From the NCBI GenBank assembly GCA_017307865.1, contig JAFKGE010000042.1:1-48300 (forward strand): a DNA stretch of 48,300 bases, in the 5' to 3' direction. The notes below the pieces were generated by a model. That model was not told where the DNA came from and made no database searches. It was given only the letters and a program-made list of their open reading frames with translations. This DNA comes from Burkholderiales bacterium (GTDB taxonomy: Bacteria > Pseudomonadota > Gammaproteobacteria > Burkholderiales > Burkholderiaceae_C). Within the stretch, counting starts at the first letter, position 1, and every line of letters begins with the position of its first letter. Of the stretch, positions 29,370 through 37,851 are shown one piece after another. Position numbers and translations under genes: made by a program.

Positions 29370-29488
29370 TTCCGAGGAGCGTTGCAGTGCCTCCCGCGCG
29401 CGGGGCACGAGGCTCGGACATTTCATGCAACGACGCTCACCCACGCTGGCAGTGCGGTGAGTGCTTTCCCTCCAAGGCGTGGTTTTTT
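29370..29488 (+). promoter_or_regulatory. SAH riboswitch upstream of ahcY
   Basis: The aptamer (29372-29441) shows the conserved sequence ccgaggagcgttgca, a variable hairpin gtgcc/ggcac (29387-29391 with 29404-29408), ggctcgg, and tgcaacgacgctcacc. Pairings are ccgag with ctcgg (29372-29376/29413-29417) and gagcg-ttgca with tgcaa-..-cgctc (29377-29386/29426-29438). It senses S-adenosylhomocysteine and turns on genes that remove it. In the platform, ggtgagtg (29455-29462) can pair with the aptamer strand cgctcacc. Also ccacgc (29441-29446) can pair with gcgtgg followed by six T (29477-29488), a terminator-like structure. The choice between these is inferred. Confidence 0.93.
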
Positions 29489-29511
29489 CAGACCTTCGAT
29501 TGGAGAAGACC

Positions 29512-30950
<1,439 letters not shown>

Positions 30951-30957
<7 letters not shown>

Positions 30958-31008
30958 TTGAATAGCTGCCGGCGCTTCATCCGCGGGCGCCGCAGGCCGC
31001 TTTCGTTT
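30951..31008 (+). repeat. Family 1 palindromic repeat between ahcY and the TlyA-like gene
   Basis: attgaatagctgccggcgct, then tcatccgcgggcgccgcagg. The stem is cggcgc/gcgccg. It begins at the ahcY stop codon and fills the gap to the next gene, supplying its likely upstream region. Confidence 0.75.
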
Positions 31009-31018
31009 AAAAACCGCC

Positions 31019-31882
31019 ATGCGCGCCGACCAGTGGCTGCTCGACCGCGGCCTGGCCGCCAGCCGCAGCCAGGCCCAGCGCCTGCTGGCGGCCGGCGCGC
31101 GCTGGCGCCCGCCGGGCGGCGCCTGGCGCGCCTTGGCCAAGGCCGACGCGCTGCCGCCCGACGCCGAGGTCGAACTGCTGGACGCGGCCGAGGCGCGCTA
31201 CGTCTCGCGCGGCGGCCTCAAGCTGGAGGGCGCGCTGGCCGCCACCGGCCTGCAGGTGGCGGGCTGGCACTGCCTGGACGTGGGCCAGTCCACCGGCGGC
31301 TTCACCGACTGCCTGCTGCAGCAGGGCGCCGCGCACGTGACAGGCGTCGACGTCGGCCACGGGCAGCTGCACCCGCGCTTGCGCGGCGATGACCGGGTGC
31401 GGGTGTTGGAGGGCGTCAATGCGCGGCACCTGCATGCTTCACAATTGATAGCTGATGGCGCTTTCCCAGCGTGCGCTGGAGGCCAATTAGACCCAAAATT
31501 CGAGTTGATCGTCGGCGACCTGTCCTTCATCTCGCTCACCCTGGTATTGCCCGCGCTGGCGCCGCTGCTGGCGCCCGCGGGCCATCTGCTGCTGCTGGTC
31601 AAGCCGCAGTTCGAGCTGCAGCCGGCCGACATCGGCAAGGGCGGCATCGTGCGCGATGCGGCCTTGTACGCGCGGGTCGAGCAGCGCCTGCGCGCGGCCT
31701 GCGCCGACTTGGGCCTGAGGGTGCTGCACTGGCTGCCCAGCCCCATTGCCGGCGGCGACGGCAACCGCGAATTCTTCATTCACGCGGGTGGAGCGGGCGA
31801 CAGGCCAAAACAGCCTCAACAGCCGAACGCAGAGGGCGCAAAGGAATCGCAGAGGACGCAAAAAATTCAAAAAACAAGATGA
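31019..31882 (+). CDS. TlyA-family rRNA methyltransferase with repeat-derived insert and tail
   Basis: 287 residues. An N-terminal S4 RNA-binding domain (RADQWLLDRGLAASRSQAQR) is followed by an FtsJ-like SAM methyltransferase domain: YVSRGGLKLEGAL, CLDVGQSTGGFTDCLL, VTGVDVGHGQLHP, LIVGDLSFISL and LLVKPQFEL. TlyA proteins 2'-O-methylate rRNA. Some are called hemolysins. Residues 141-160 (SQLIADGAFPACAGGQLDPK) come from a family 1 repeat. The family normally ends at GNREFFIHA, but here about 25 more residues follow, residues 267-287 being encoded by a family 3 repeat. Its proximity to ahcY fits SAM turnover. Confidence 0.9.
   Translation: MRADQWLLDRGLAASRSQAQRLLAAGARWRPPGGAWRALAKADALPPDAEVELLDAAEARYVSRGGLKLEGALAATGLQVAGWHCLDVGQSTGGFTDCLLQQGAAHVTGVDVGHGQLHPRLRGDDRVRVLEGVNARHLHASQLIADGAFPACAGGQLDPKFELIVGDLSFISLTLVLPALAPLLAPAGHLLLLVKPQFELQPADIGKGGIVRDAALYARVEQRLRAACADLGLRVLHWLPSPIAGGDGNREFFIHAGGAGDRPKQPQQPNAEGAKESQRTQKIQKTR
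31440..31500 (+). repeat. Family 1 palindromic repeat inside the TlyA-like gene
   Basis: caattgatagctgatggcgc, then tttcccagcgtgcgctggag and gccaatta. A strong match, in frame, in the sense orientation. It sits between the strand carrying the acidic VDV motif and the GDLSF motif of the methyltransferase. Confidence 0.85.
31819..31867 (+). repeat. Family 3 repeat, left copy, encoding the TlyA-like C-terminus
   Basis: Two tandem units of about 20 nt, cgcagagggcgcaaaggaat and cgcagaggacgcaaaaaatt, preceded by aacagccgaa. The first 34 nt are identical to the copy at 48165-48212. It is the left arm of an inverted pair with 31952-32003. Confidence 0.88.
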
Positions 31883-31884
31883 TT

Positions 31885-31938
31885 GAAAATCCTTTGAAGT
31901 TGTTGCTTGGTGAGCGCAAGAAGCTATTGTTTTGAAAG
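31885..31938 (-). repeat. Degenerate family 1 repeat between the family 3 arms
   Basis: gttgcttggtgagcgcaaga, then agctattgttttgaa, matches the right half of the family 1 consensus. The left part is poor. If real, this repeat is nested between two family 3 arms. Confidence 0.45.
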
Positions 31939-31951
31939 CATTTTCAGAAGG

Positions 31952-32003
31952 TTTTTTTCTGCGCCCTCTGCGATTTTTTTGCGTCCTCTGCGTTCGGCTG
32001 TTC
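31952..32003 (-). repeat. Family 3 repeat, right copy (inverted)
   Basis: Reverse complement of the family 3 unit: ctgcgccctctgcgattttt, then gcgtcctctgcgttcggctg and ttc. With 31819-31867 it forms a long inverted repeat around an 84-bp spacer that could fold into a large stem between the TlyA-like gene and metF. Confidence 0.88.
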
Positions 32004-32033
32004 TCACATCTTCGCTTCTCCCTCGCACATGCC

Positions 32034-32867
32034 ATGACCCTGCCCATCAGTTTTGAATTCTTCCCGCCCAAGACGCCCGAGGGCGTGGCCAAGCTGCGCG
32101 GCGTGCGCCAGCAGCTGTACGCGCTGGCGCCCGAGTTCTGCTCGGTCACCTACGGTGCGGGCGGCTCCACCCAGGCCGGCACCTTCGCCGTGGTGGCCGA
32201 GATGCTGGCCGAGGGCGCGCAGGCGGTCAGCCACTTCTCGTGCATCGGCGCCACGCGCGCCTCGGTGCGCGCGCAGCTGGCCGAGCTGCGCGCCATGGGC
32301 GTGACGCGCCTGGTGGCGCTGCGCGGCGACCTGCCCAGCGGCTACGGCGCCGGCGGCGAGTTCCAGTATGCGAGCGACTTGATCGCCTTCATCCGCGCCG
32401 AGACGGGCGAGCACTTTCGCCTGTACGCCGCCTGCTACCCCGAGATGCACCCGCAGGCGCGCTCGCCCCAGGCCGACCTGCAGGCGCTGGCGGCCAAGGT
32501 GCGCGCCGGCGCCGACGGCGCCATCACGCAGATGTTCTTCAACGCCGACGCTTACTTCCGCTTTGTCGACGAGGTGCGCGCGCTGGGTCTGGAGGTGCCC
32601 GTGGTGCCCGGCATCATGCCCATCACCAACAGCTCCGGCCTGCTGCGCTTTGCCGACAACTGCGGCGCCGAGGTGCCGCGCTGGATGCGCCTGCGCCTGC
32701 AAAGCCTGGGCGACGACGTGGCCGCCATCAAGGACTTCGGCCTGGACGTGATGGCGCGCCAGTGCGAGCGGCTGATCCAGGGCGGCGCGCCGGCACTGCA
32801 CTTCTACACCCTCAACCAGGCCGCGCCCACGCTGGCCCTGTGCCAGCGCCTGGGGCTTGGGCGCTGA
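32034..32867 (+). CDS. metF: 5,10-methylenetetrahydrofolate reductase
   Basis: 277 residues. An FAD TIM-barrel enzyme that makes 5-methyl-THF for methionine synthesis. SFEFFPPKTPEG is the N-terminal family signature with the catalytic Glu. SVTYGAGGST, RGDLP and GIMPITNSSGLLRF follow. ATG 32034 is chosen. The open frame upstream to 31932 only reads the family 3 repeat. It belongs with ahcY in the methyl cycle and may share the SAH riboswitch transcript. Confidence 0.96.
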   Translation: MTLPISFEFFPPKTPEGVAKLRGVRQQLYALAPEFCSVTYGAGGSTQAGTFAVVAEMLAEGAQAVSHFSCIGATRASVRAQLAELRAMGVTRLVALRGDLPSGYGAGGEFQYASDLIAFIRAETGEHFRLYAACYPEMHPQARSPQADLQALAAKVRAGADGAITQMFFNADAYFRFVDEVRALGLEVPVVPGIMPITNSSGLLRFADNCGAEVPRWMRLRLQSLGDDVAAIKDFGLDVMARQCERLIQGGAPALHFYTLNQAAPTLALCQRLGLGR

Positions 32868-32887
32868 TCCGGGGATGTTTGTTATTC

Positions 32888-32960
32888 AACCATTTGTATC
32901 TAACGCCAAGGGGTTGGCCAACCGTTTTGATCTAAAAACCCGGTTTTGATACATAAAACC
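32888..32960 (+). repeat. Three imperfect tandem motifs upstream of rlpA
   Basis: aaccatttgtatctaacg, aaccgttttgatctaaaa and cccggttttgatacataaaa occur in the same orientation within 73 bp, just before the putative rlpA promoter. The region is AT-rich. They may be binding sites for an unidentified regulator. Confidence 0.45.
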
Positions 32961-32962
32961 AC

Positions 32963-32990
32963 TTGCCGGGCGGGCCTCAGCCCCTAGAAT
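32963..32990 (+). promoter_or_regulatory. Putative rlpA promoter
   Basis: TTGCCG and TAGAAT with a 16-bp spacer. The start would be near 32997, leaving a leader of about 90 nt with a strong GC hairpin (ccggcgcc/ggcgccgg, about 33018-33044). Confidence 0.5.
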
Positions 32991-33087
32991 CCGCCGCATG
33001 TTACGGGACACCTCTCCCGGCGCCCCCTGCGGGGCGGCGCCGGTTTCGGGAAGTGCAAGCCGTCAGCCTTCAGGCATTTTGCGCCGC

Positions 33088-33660
33088 ATGTCGTGGATCG
33101 GCGCCCTGCTGTTGGCATGCGGGCCGCTCGCGGCCCAGACGGTGTCGCCAGACGCTTCCACCTCATCGTTGACGCAGTCTTGCAGCTCGGCCAAGGCCGT
33201 GCACGACATGCGCTGCCCCAATTACACCGGCTTCAAGTCGCGCCTGGGCGGACGGGCCGAGGCCGCGCCCAAGCTCGACCTGGACCCGGCGGCCCTGGGC
33301 CGTGCCCTCGGGCGCACCTTGCAGCGCGGCGTGGCCTCGTGGTATGGCCCGGGCTTTCACGGCCAGCGCACCGCCAGCGGCGAGCCCTACGACATGCATG
33401 AGCTCACGGCCGCGCACAAGAGCCTGCCGTTCGGCACGCGCCTGCTGGTGCAGAACCCGCGCACCGGCAAGCAGGTGGTGGTGCGCATCAACGACCGCGG
33501 GCCGTTTGCCGCCGGCCGCGTGATCGATCTGAGCCGCGCCGCCGCCAAGGCCTTGGGCATGCTCGAGCGCGGCCACGACACCGTGGTGCTGCGCGAAGTG
33601 CTGGGCGACGAGGTCGACGCCCTGCTGGTGAGCGCCGAAGACTCGATCAGCCTGCGCTGA
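33088..33660 (+). CDS. rlpA: RlpA-like septal/envelope lytic transglycosylase
   Basis: 190 residues from ATG 33088. A short hydrophobic signal with a lipobox-like LLAC suggests a lipoprotein. The double-psi beta-barrel domain (GVASWYGPGFHGQRTASGEP, AAHKSLPFGTRLLVQNP, VVVRINDRGPFAAGRVIDLS) carries the family's Asp in NDRGPF. RlpA cleaves denuded glycan strands in several bacteria. No C-terminal SPOR domain is present. The start is uncertain. The frame is open from ATG 32998, which would be nearly leaderless, and TTG 33079 would add two arginines before the hydrophobic segment. Confidence 0.88.
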   Translation: MSWIGALLLACGPLAAQTVSPDASTSSLTQSCSSAKAVHDMRCPNYTGFKSRLGGRAEAAPKLDLDPAALGRALGRTLQRGVASWYGPGFHGQRTASGEPYDMHELTAAHKSLPFGTRLLVQNPRTGKQVVVRINDRGPFAAGRVIDLSRAAAKALGMLERGHDTVVLREVLGDEVDALLVSAEDSISLR

Positions 33661-33679
33661 CGGCCGGCGCGGGCGCCGC

Positions 33680-34783
33680 TCAGCGCTCGTCGTAGCTCAC
33701 CGTCAGCCGGTCGGTGGTGGGCCGCGCCTGGCAGCTCAGCACGAAGCCCTGGGCCATCTCGTCGGGCTCCAGGCTGAAGTTCTTGTCCATGCTCACGCTG
33801 CCTTCCAGCACCTTGGCGCGGCAGGTGCAGCACACGCCGTCGCGGCACGAGAAGGGCGCGTCCAGCCCCACGCTGAGGGCCACGTCCAGCACCTTCTGGT
33901 CGCGCCGCATGGCCAGCTGATGGCTCTTGCCGTCCATCACCAGGGTCAGCTGCACTTCACCCACCGGCGCCTCCGGGTCGGCGTGCTGGATGGCGGCCTG
34001 GCGCGCGGCCGGGCTCATGCCGTCCAGGCGCGGCGAGGTGAAGCGCTCGGTGCGGATGCGCTCGGCTGGCACGCCGGCTTCCAGCAGCGTGGCCTCGACG
34101 GCCTCGATCATCGCCTCGGGCCCGCAGACGAAGACCTCGTCCATGCTGGCCGCCGGCAGCAAGGTGGCCAGCAGCTGGCGCACCTTGGCGGCGTCGATGC
34201 GGCCCTCCAGCAGCGGCACCTCCTGCGCCTGGCGCGACAGCACGTGGATCAGCGTCAGGCGGTCCTTGTACTTGTCCTTGAGGTCTTGCAGTGCCTCGTT
34301 GAACATCACGCTGCCCATGCGCCGGTTGCCGTAGACCAGGGTGAACTTGGCGTGCTCGCTGTCTTCCAGCGTGCTGGCGGCCAGGCTGAGGATGGGCGTG
34401 ATGCCCGAGCCGGCGGCAAAGCCCACGCGGTGCAGGGCGCGCGGCTTCTTGATGGTGAAGCGCCCGTCGGGCGGCATCACCGCCAGCCGGTCGCCCGCCT
34501 TCACGCGCGTGGCAGCCCAGTTGGAGAACAGGCCGCCTTCCATCGGGCGGATGCCGACCTGCAGCTCGCGCGCCGCGCGGTAGTGGCTGCGCGTGGAGCA
34601 GATCGAGTAGTTGCGCCGCAGCTCCTCGCCATCGAGCTCGGTGCGCAGGGTGAGGAACTGGCCGGGCTCGAAGGCGAAGGTGCCTTCCAGCTCGGGCGGC
34701 ACGGCGAAGGTGAGCGCCACGGCGCCCGCCGCTTCGGGCGTGACGCGGGCCACGGTGAGGTCGTGAAAGCGCGGTGCGGCCAT
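33680..34783 (-). CDS. paaE: Phenylacetyl-CoA epoxidase reductase subunit PaaE
   Basis: 367 residues. The FAD domain (RRNYSICSTRS) and NAD domain (GFAAGSGITPILSLAASTLE) form an FNR-like module. The C-terminal plant-type ferredoxin has CRDGVCCTCRAKVLEG and a fourth Cys in VLSCQARP. It passes NADPH electrons to the PaaAC oxygenase. The ATG at 34783 gives MAAPRFHDLTV. It is the last gene of the operon, 5 bp after paaD. Confidence 0.96.
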   Translation of the reverse strand: MAAPRFHDLTVARVTPEAAGAVALTFAVPPELEGTFAFEPGQFLTLRTELDGEELRRNYSICSTRSHYRAARELQVGIRPMEGGLFSNWAATRVKAGDRLAVMPPDGRFTIKKPRALHRVGFAAGSGITPILSLAASTLEDSEHAKFTLVYGNRRMGSVMFNEALQDLKDKYKDRLTLIHVLSRQAQEVPLLEGRIDAAKVRQLLATLLPAASMDEVFVCGPEAMIEAVEATLLEAGVPAERIRTERFTSPRLDGMSPAARQAAIQHADPEAPVGEVQLTLVMDGKSHQLAMRRDQKVLDVALSVGLDAPFSCRDGVCCTCRAKVLEGSVSMDKNFSLEPDEMAQGFVLSCQARPTTDRLTVSYDER

Positions 34784-34788
34784 GTCGG

Positions 34789-35394
34789 TCAGATGTTCTT
34801 GAAGTGGTCGAAGGGTTCCATGCAGTCCAGGCAGCGGTACAGCGCCTTGCAGGCGGTGGAGCCGAAGTGCGAGATCTCGGTGGTGTTGGCGGAGCCGCAT
34901 TGCGGGCACATCACCACGGGTTTTGAATCAAATGAGGCTCTGGCGCCCGTGTGACAAGCGCCGGCAGCTCTCATGTTGGGAGCAAGGTGGATCACTGCCA
35001 GCCCCTGTGCGCGCAAGTCATCGCGCGTGGCGTGCGGCGGCGCGATGCCCCAGGCGCGCAGCTTTTCGCGCGCGGCCTCGCTCATCCAGTCGGTCGTCCA
35101 GGCGGGCGCCAGCTGGGTCACCACGCGGCCGGCGACGCCCTGGCGCCGCAGGGTGGCGAGGATGTCGGCGTGGATCTGTTCCATCGCCGGGCAGCCGCTG
35201 TAGGTGGGAGTGATGACGACTTCGATCACGCCGTCGTCGCCCACGCGCAGCGCGCGCAGGATGCCCATTTCGCGCAGGGTGACGACGGGGATTTCGGGGT
35301 CGGTCAGCTCGTCGAGTGCGCTCCACAGGGCGGCGAACTCTGGGGCTTTCTCCCTCTCCCTCTGGGAGAGGGCAGGGGTGTTCAACGCTGGCAT
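34789..35394 (-). CDS. paaD: Phenylacetyl-CoA epoxidase assembly protein PaaD, with two repeat-derived segments
   Basis: 201 residues from ATG 35394 (an ATG at 35409 would add five). The DUF59-like core has DPEIPVVTLREMGILR and TPTYSGCPAMEQI. The C-terminal zinc-ribbon has C163, C166, C188 and C191 in CPQCGS and RCLDC, ending FDHFKNI. PaaD probably helps mature the iron centres. Residues 1-16 (NTPALSQREREKAPEF) are encoded by a family 2 repeat. Residues 140-156, just before the first zinc cysteines, are encoded by a family 1 repeat. No start codon avoids the family 2 segment. Confidence 0.93.
   Translation of the reverse strand: MPALNTPALSQREREKAPEFAALWSALDELTDPEIPVVTLREMGILRALRVGDDGVIEVVITPTYSGCPAMEQIHADILATLRRQGVAGRVVTQLAPAWTTDWMSEAAREKLRAWGIAPPHATRDDLRAQGLAVIHLAPNMRAAGACHTGARASFDSKPVVMCPQCGSANTTEISHFGSTACKALYRCLDCMEPFDHFKNI
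34927..34976 (-). repeat. Family 1 palindromic repeat inside paaD
   Basis: atcaaatgaggctctggcgc, then ccgtgtgacaagcgccggca and gctctcat. Stem ggcgc/gcgcc. In frame, between the core domain and the zinc-ribbon. Confidence 0.85.
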
Positions 35395-35445
35395 GGCCGC
35401 GCCCCTCACCCCAGCCCTCTCCCCAGAGGGGCGAGGGAGCCAAAC
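35346..35445. repeat. Family 2 repeat, full two-arm copy between paaC and paaD
   Basis: Left arm ctttctccctctccctctgg... with gggagagggcaggggtg, and right arm cccctcaccccagccctctc, then cccagaggggcgagggag. The arms are inverted relative to each other, about 25 bp apart. It fills the paaD-paaC junction and codes the PaaD N-terminus. Confidence 0.88.
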
Positions 35446-35464
35446 CGGGGGCGCGGATACGAAG

Positions 35465-36304
35465 TCACCACACCGCCCCCGGATGCGCGCGCGCCAGGCT
35501 TTGCATTTCGCCCAGCAGGTAGCTCAGGTGCTCGGAATGCACGCCCTCCTTGCCCTGCGGCACGTAGGCGTCGACGGCGGGCGGGCGCGCGAGCGTGGCC
35601 TCCTGCAGCGCCGCGTCGACGGCGCGCTCCCACGCGGCGCGCAGGGCGGGCACGTCGACGCCGGCCGGCACGGCCTGCGCGTCCACCGCGCTGGCGGTCC
35701 AGAACTCGGCGGTGAAGGGCAGCAAATAATCCACCGCGGCCTGCACGCGGCGGTGCGATTCGTCGGTGCCGTCGCCCAGGCGCAGCAGCCAGTCGCGCGC
35801 GTGGCGCACGTGGTAGCGCACCTCCTTCAGGCTCTTGGCGGCGATGGCGGCCAGGTCGGGGTCGGGCGACTGCGCCAGCCGCTCCCACACCATTTCCATC
35901 AGCGTGGCGTAGAAGAAGTTGCGCACGATGGCGACGCCCCAGTCGCGCGTGCCGCCGGCGGCGGGCACCAGGCCGGGGTTGTGCGGCAGCTCCTGCAGGG
36001 TGTAGTTGCGAAAGTCGCGGTCGTCGCGAAAGTAGGCCAGCGTGTCTTCGGTGATGGGGCCGGCCGGCCAGGCGCTGGGGCGCCGGGTGCGCCCCTCGGC
36101 GTTCAGGCGCGCGGCGGCCAGCTGATACAGCAGGCGCGCCTGGCCGATCAGGTCGAGCGCCTGGTTGGCCATGGCCAGGTCTTCTTCCAGGATGGGGGCG
36201 TGGCCGCACCACTCGGCATTGCGCTGGCCCAGCACCAGGGCGTTGTCGGCCAGGTGCAGCAGGTACTCGACGGAGGCGGCGGCGGGTTTGACGCGCGCGT
36301 CCAT
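35465..36304 (-). CDS. paaC: Phenylacetyl-CoA epoxidase structural subunit PaaC
   Basis: 279 residues. A ferritin-like helical protein without an intact diiron site that pairs with PaaA. VEYLLHLADNALVLGQRNAEW, GHAPILEEDLAMANQALDLI and KEVRYHVRHARDWLLRLGDG are typical. The ATG at 36304 overlaps the paaB stop (TGATG). A GTG one codon upstream is also possible. Confidence 0.96.
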   Translation of the reverse strand: MDARVKPAAASVEYLLHLADNALVLGQRNAEWCGHAPILEEDLAMANQALDLIGQARLLYQLAAARLNAEGRTRRPSAWPAGPITEDTLAYFRDDRDFRNYTLQELPHNPGLVPAAGGTRDWGVAIVRNFFYATLMEMVWERLAQSPDPDLAAIAAKSLKEVRYHVRHARDWLLRLGDGTDESHRRVQAAVDYLLPFTAEFWTASAVDAQAVPAGVDVPALRAAWERAVDAALQEATLARPPAVDAYVPQGKEGVHSEHLSYLLGEMQSLARAHPGAVW

Positions 36305-36603
36305 CACATGTGCCCCACTTCGTCGGGGATGTCGTAGAAGGTCGGGTGGCGATAGATCTTGTCGCTGGCCGGGTCGAACATCAACTCCTTGTCCTCGGGG
36401 TCGCTGGCGGCGATCAGGTGCGAGGGCACGACCCAGATGCTCACGCCTTCCTGGCGGCGGGTGTAGACGTCGCGCGCCATCTGCAGGGCGTGCGCGCTGT
36501 CGCTGGCATGCAGGCTGCCGCAGTGCTTGTGCTCCAGGCCTTGCTTGCTGCGGACAAAGACTTCCCAGAGAGGCCAGTCCTTCAATGCGGGTTGGGTGCT
36601 CAT
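36304..36603 (-). CDS. paaB: Phenylacetyl-CoA epoxidase subunit PaaB
   Basis: 99 residues: [40 protein letters not shown] and WVVPSHLI. It stabilises the PaaAC complex. ATGA overlap with paaA upstream and TGATG with paaC downstream indicates tight coupling. Confidence 0.96.
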   Translation of the reverse strand: MSTQPALKDWPLWEVFVRSKQGLEHKHCGSLHASDSAHALQMARDVYTRRQEGVSIWVVPSHLIAASDPEDKELMFDPASDKIYRHPTFYDIPDEVGHM

Positions 36604-37628
36604 GCGGCTTCCTTCAAATTGCGTTGTGCTTGCTTGGCGGCGTGCGCGGCGGCGGCCTCGCGCACCCAGGCGCCATCCTCGTGCGCCTTCACGCGGGTGG
36701 CCAGGCGCTCGCGGTTCATCGGGCCGTGGCCGTTGACGACCTGCCAGAACTCGTCCCAGTCGATGGCGCCGTAGTCGTGCTGGCCGCGCGCCTCGTTCCA
36801 TTTCAGCTCGGGGTCGGGCAGGGTGACGCCCAGCACCCGCGCCTGCGGCACGGTGGCGTCGACGAACTTCTGGCGCAGGTCGTCGTTGGAAAAGCGCTTG
36901 ATGCCCCAGCGCATGGCCTGGCCGCTGTGCGGGCTGTCGGCGTCGGGCGGGCCGAACATGGCCAGGCACTTCCACCAGTAGCGGTTGACGGCGTCCTGCA
37001 CCATCTCGCGCTGCGCCTGCGTGCCCTGCATCTGCACCAAGAGCGACTCGTAGCCCTGGCGCTGGTGAAACGACTCTTCCTTGCACACGCGCACCATGGC
37101 CCGGGCATAGGGGCCGTAGCTGCAGCGGCACAACGGGATCTGGTTCATGATCGCCGCGCCGTCCACCAGCCAGCCGATCACGCCCACGTCGGCCCAGCTC
37201 AGGGTGGGGTAGTTGAAGATGCTGCTGTACTTGGCGCGGCCGCTGTGCAGGCCGTCCAGCATCTCGGCGCGGGAGGTGCCCAGGGTTTCGGCGGCGCTGT
37301 ACAGGTACAGGCCGTGGCCGCCCTCGTCCTGCACCTTGGCCAGCAGGATGGCCTTGCGCTTGAGGCTGGGCGCGCGGCTGATCCAGTTGCCCTCCGGCAG
37401 CATGCCGACGATTTCGCTGTGCGCGTGCTGGCTGATCTGGCGCACCAGGGTCTTGCGGTAGGCGGCGGGCATCCAGTCGCGCGGCTCGATGCGGCCGTCG
37501 GCGTCGATGCGGGCGTCGAAGCGCGCCTGGTGCGCGGCGTCTTCGGCCGGCACCGCCTGCACGGCGGCCTTGGGCGTGCCGGGCTTGGCGTCGCTGTCGT
37601 CGGGGACGGAAAAGGACTGGGTGTACAT
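36600..37628 (-). CDS. paaA: Phenylacetyl-CoA epoxidase catalytic subunit PaaA
   Basis: 342 residues. A diiron oxygenase that epoxidises the ring of phenylacetyl-CoA. Two ExxH iron motifs are visible: [20 protein letters not shown] and [35 protein letters not shown] is conserved. It is first in the paaABCDE operon. An operator-like palindrome lies 48 bp upstream of the start codon. Confidence 0.97.
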   Translation of the reverse strand: MYTQSFSVPDDSDAKPGTPKAAVQAVPAEDAAHQARFDARIDADGRIEPRDWMPAAYRKTLVRQISQHAHSEIVGMLPEGNWISRAPSLKRKAILLAKVQDEGGHGLYLYSAAETLGTSRAEMLDGLHSGRAKYSSIFNYPTLSWADVGVIGWLVDGAAIMNQIPLCRCSYGPYARAMVRVCKEESFHQRQGYESLLVQMQGTQAQREMVQDAVNRYWWKCLAMFGPPDADSPHSGQAMRWGIKRFSNDDLRQKFVDATVPQARVLGVTLPDPELKWNEARGQHDYGAIDWDEFWQVVNGHGPMNRERLATRVKAHEDGAWVREAAAAHAAKQAQRNLKEAA

Positions 37629-37675
37629 GGACGGGTCTCCGTTGGGGGCTGGCGCTCGTCAAGTGTAGATGAATT

Positions 37676-37691
37676 GACCGACCAGTCGGTC
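37676..37691. promoter_or_regulatory. TetR-type operator palindrome upstream of paaA (PaaR-like site)
   Basis: gaccgac-ca-gtcggtc is a perfect 16-bp palindrome. It resembles the accgacc..ggtcggt sites attributed to PaaR, the TetR-type repressor of phenylacetate genes in betaproteobacteria. No TetR-type gene is in the window. Confidence 0.6.
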
Positions 37692-37736
37692 GAGGAATTC
37701 TGCTGCCTGCGCGTTCGCCCTTGCAGCGGCAATTAC

Positions 37737-37755
37737 ATCACAAAAAATATGTGAT
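37737..37755. promoter_or_regulatory. Second palindrome in the divergent paaA / oxygenase region
   Basis: atcaca-aaaaata-tgtgat lies in an AT-rich patch (37737-37795) that contrasts with the flanks. It may bind a different regulator, for example the PaaX-like protein encoded downstream. The same patch holds ttgatt and taaagt with 17-bp spacing as a weak candidate promoter for the rightward genes. Confidence 0.4.
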
Positions 37756-37851
37756 TTGTTGATTATTTGTAATATGACGAATAAAGTCGAGTTTCAGGCA
37801 GTCAATGTCATGTAAACGCCTGAACCCACCCATCACAGCCAGGAGACCCGC

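Noticed and set aside
31819-32003. CRISPR-like or insertion-sequence origin of the family 3 arms
   Set aside because: There are only two units per arm, no regular unique spacers, no cas genes, and no transposase or terminal target duplication.
31932-32033. Upstream start for metF at 31932
   Set aside because: The extension translates the family 3 repeat. Unlike paaD, a family-consistent ATG (32034) exists downstream, so no fusion need be assumed.
37737-37755. CRP-type site
   Set aside because: CRP sites are TGTGA-N6-TCACA. Here the half-sites are in the reverse order (TCACA-N7-TGTGA).
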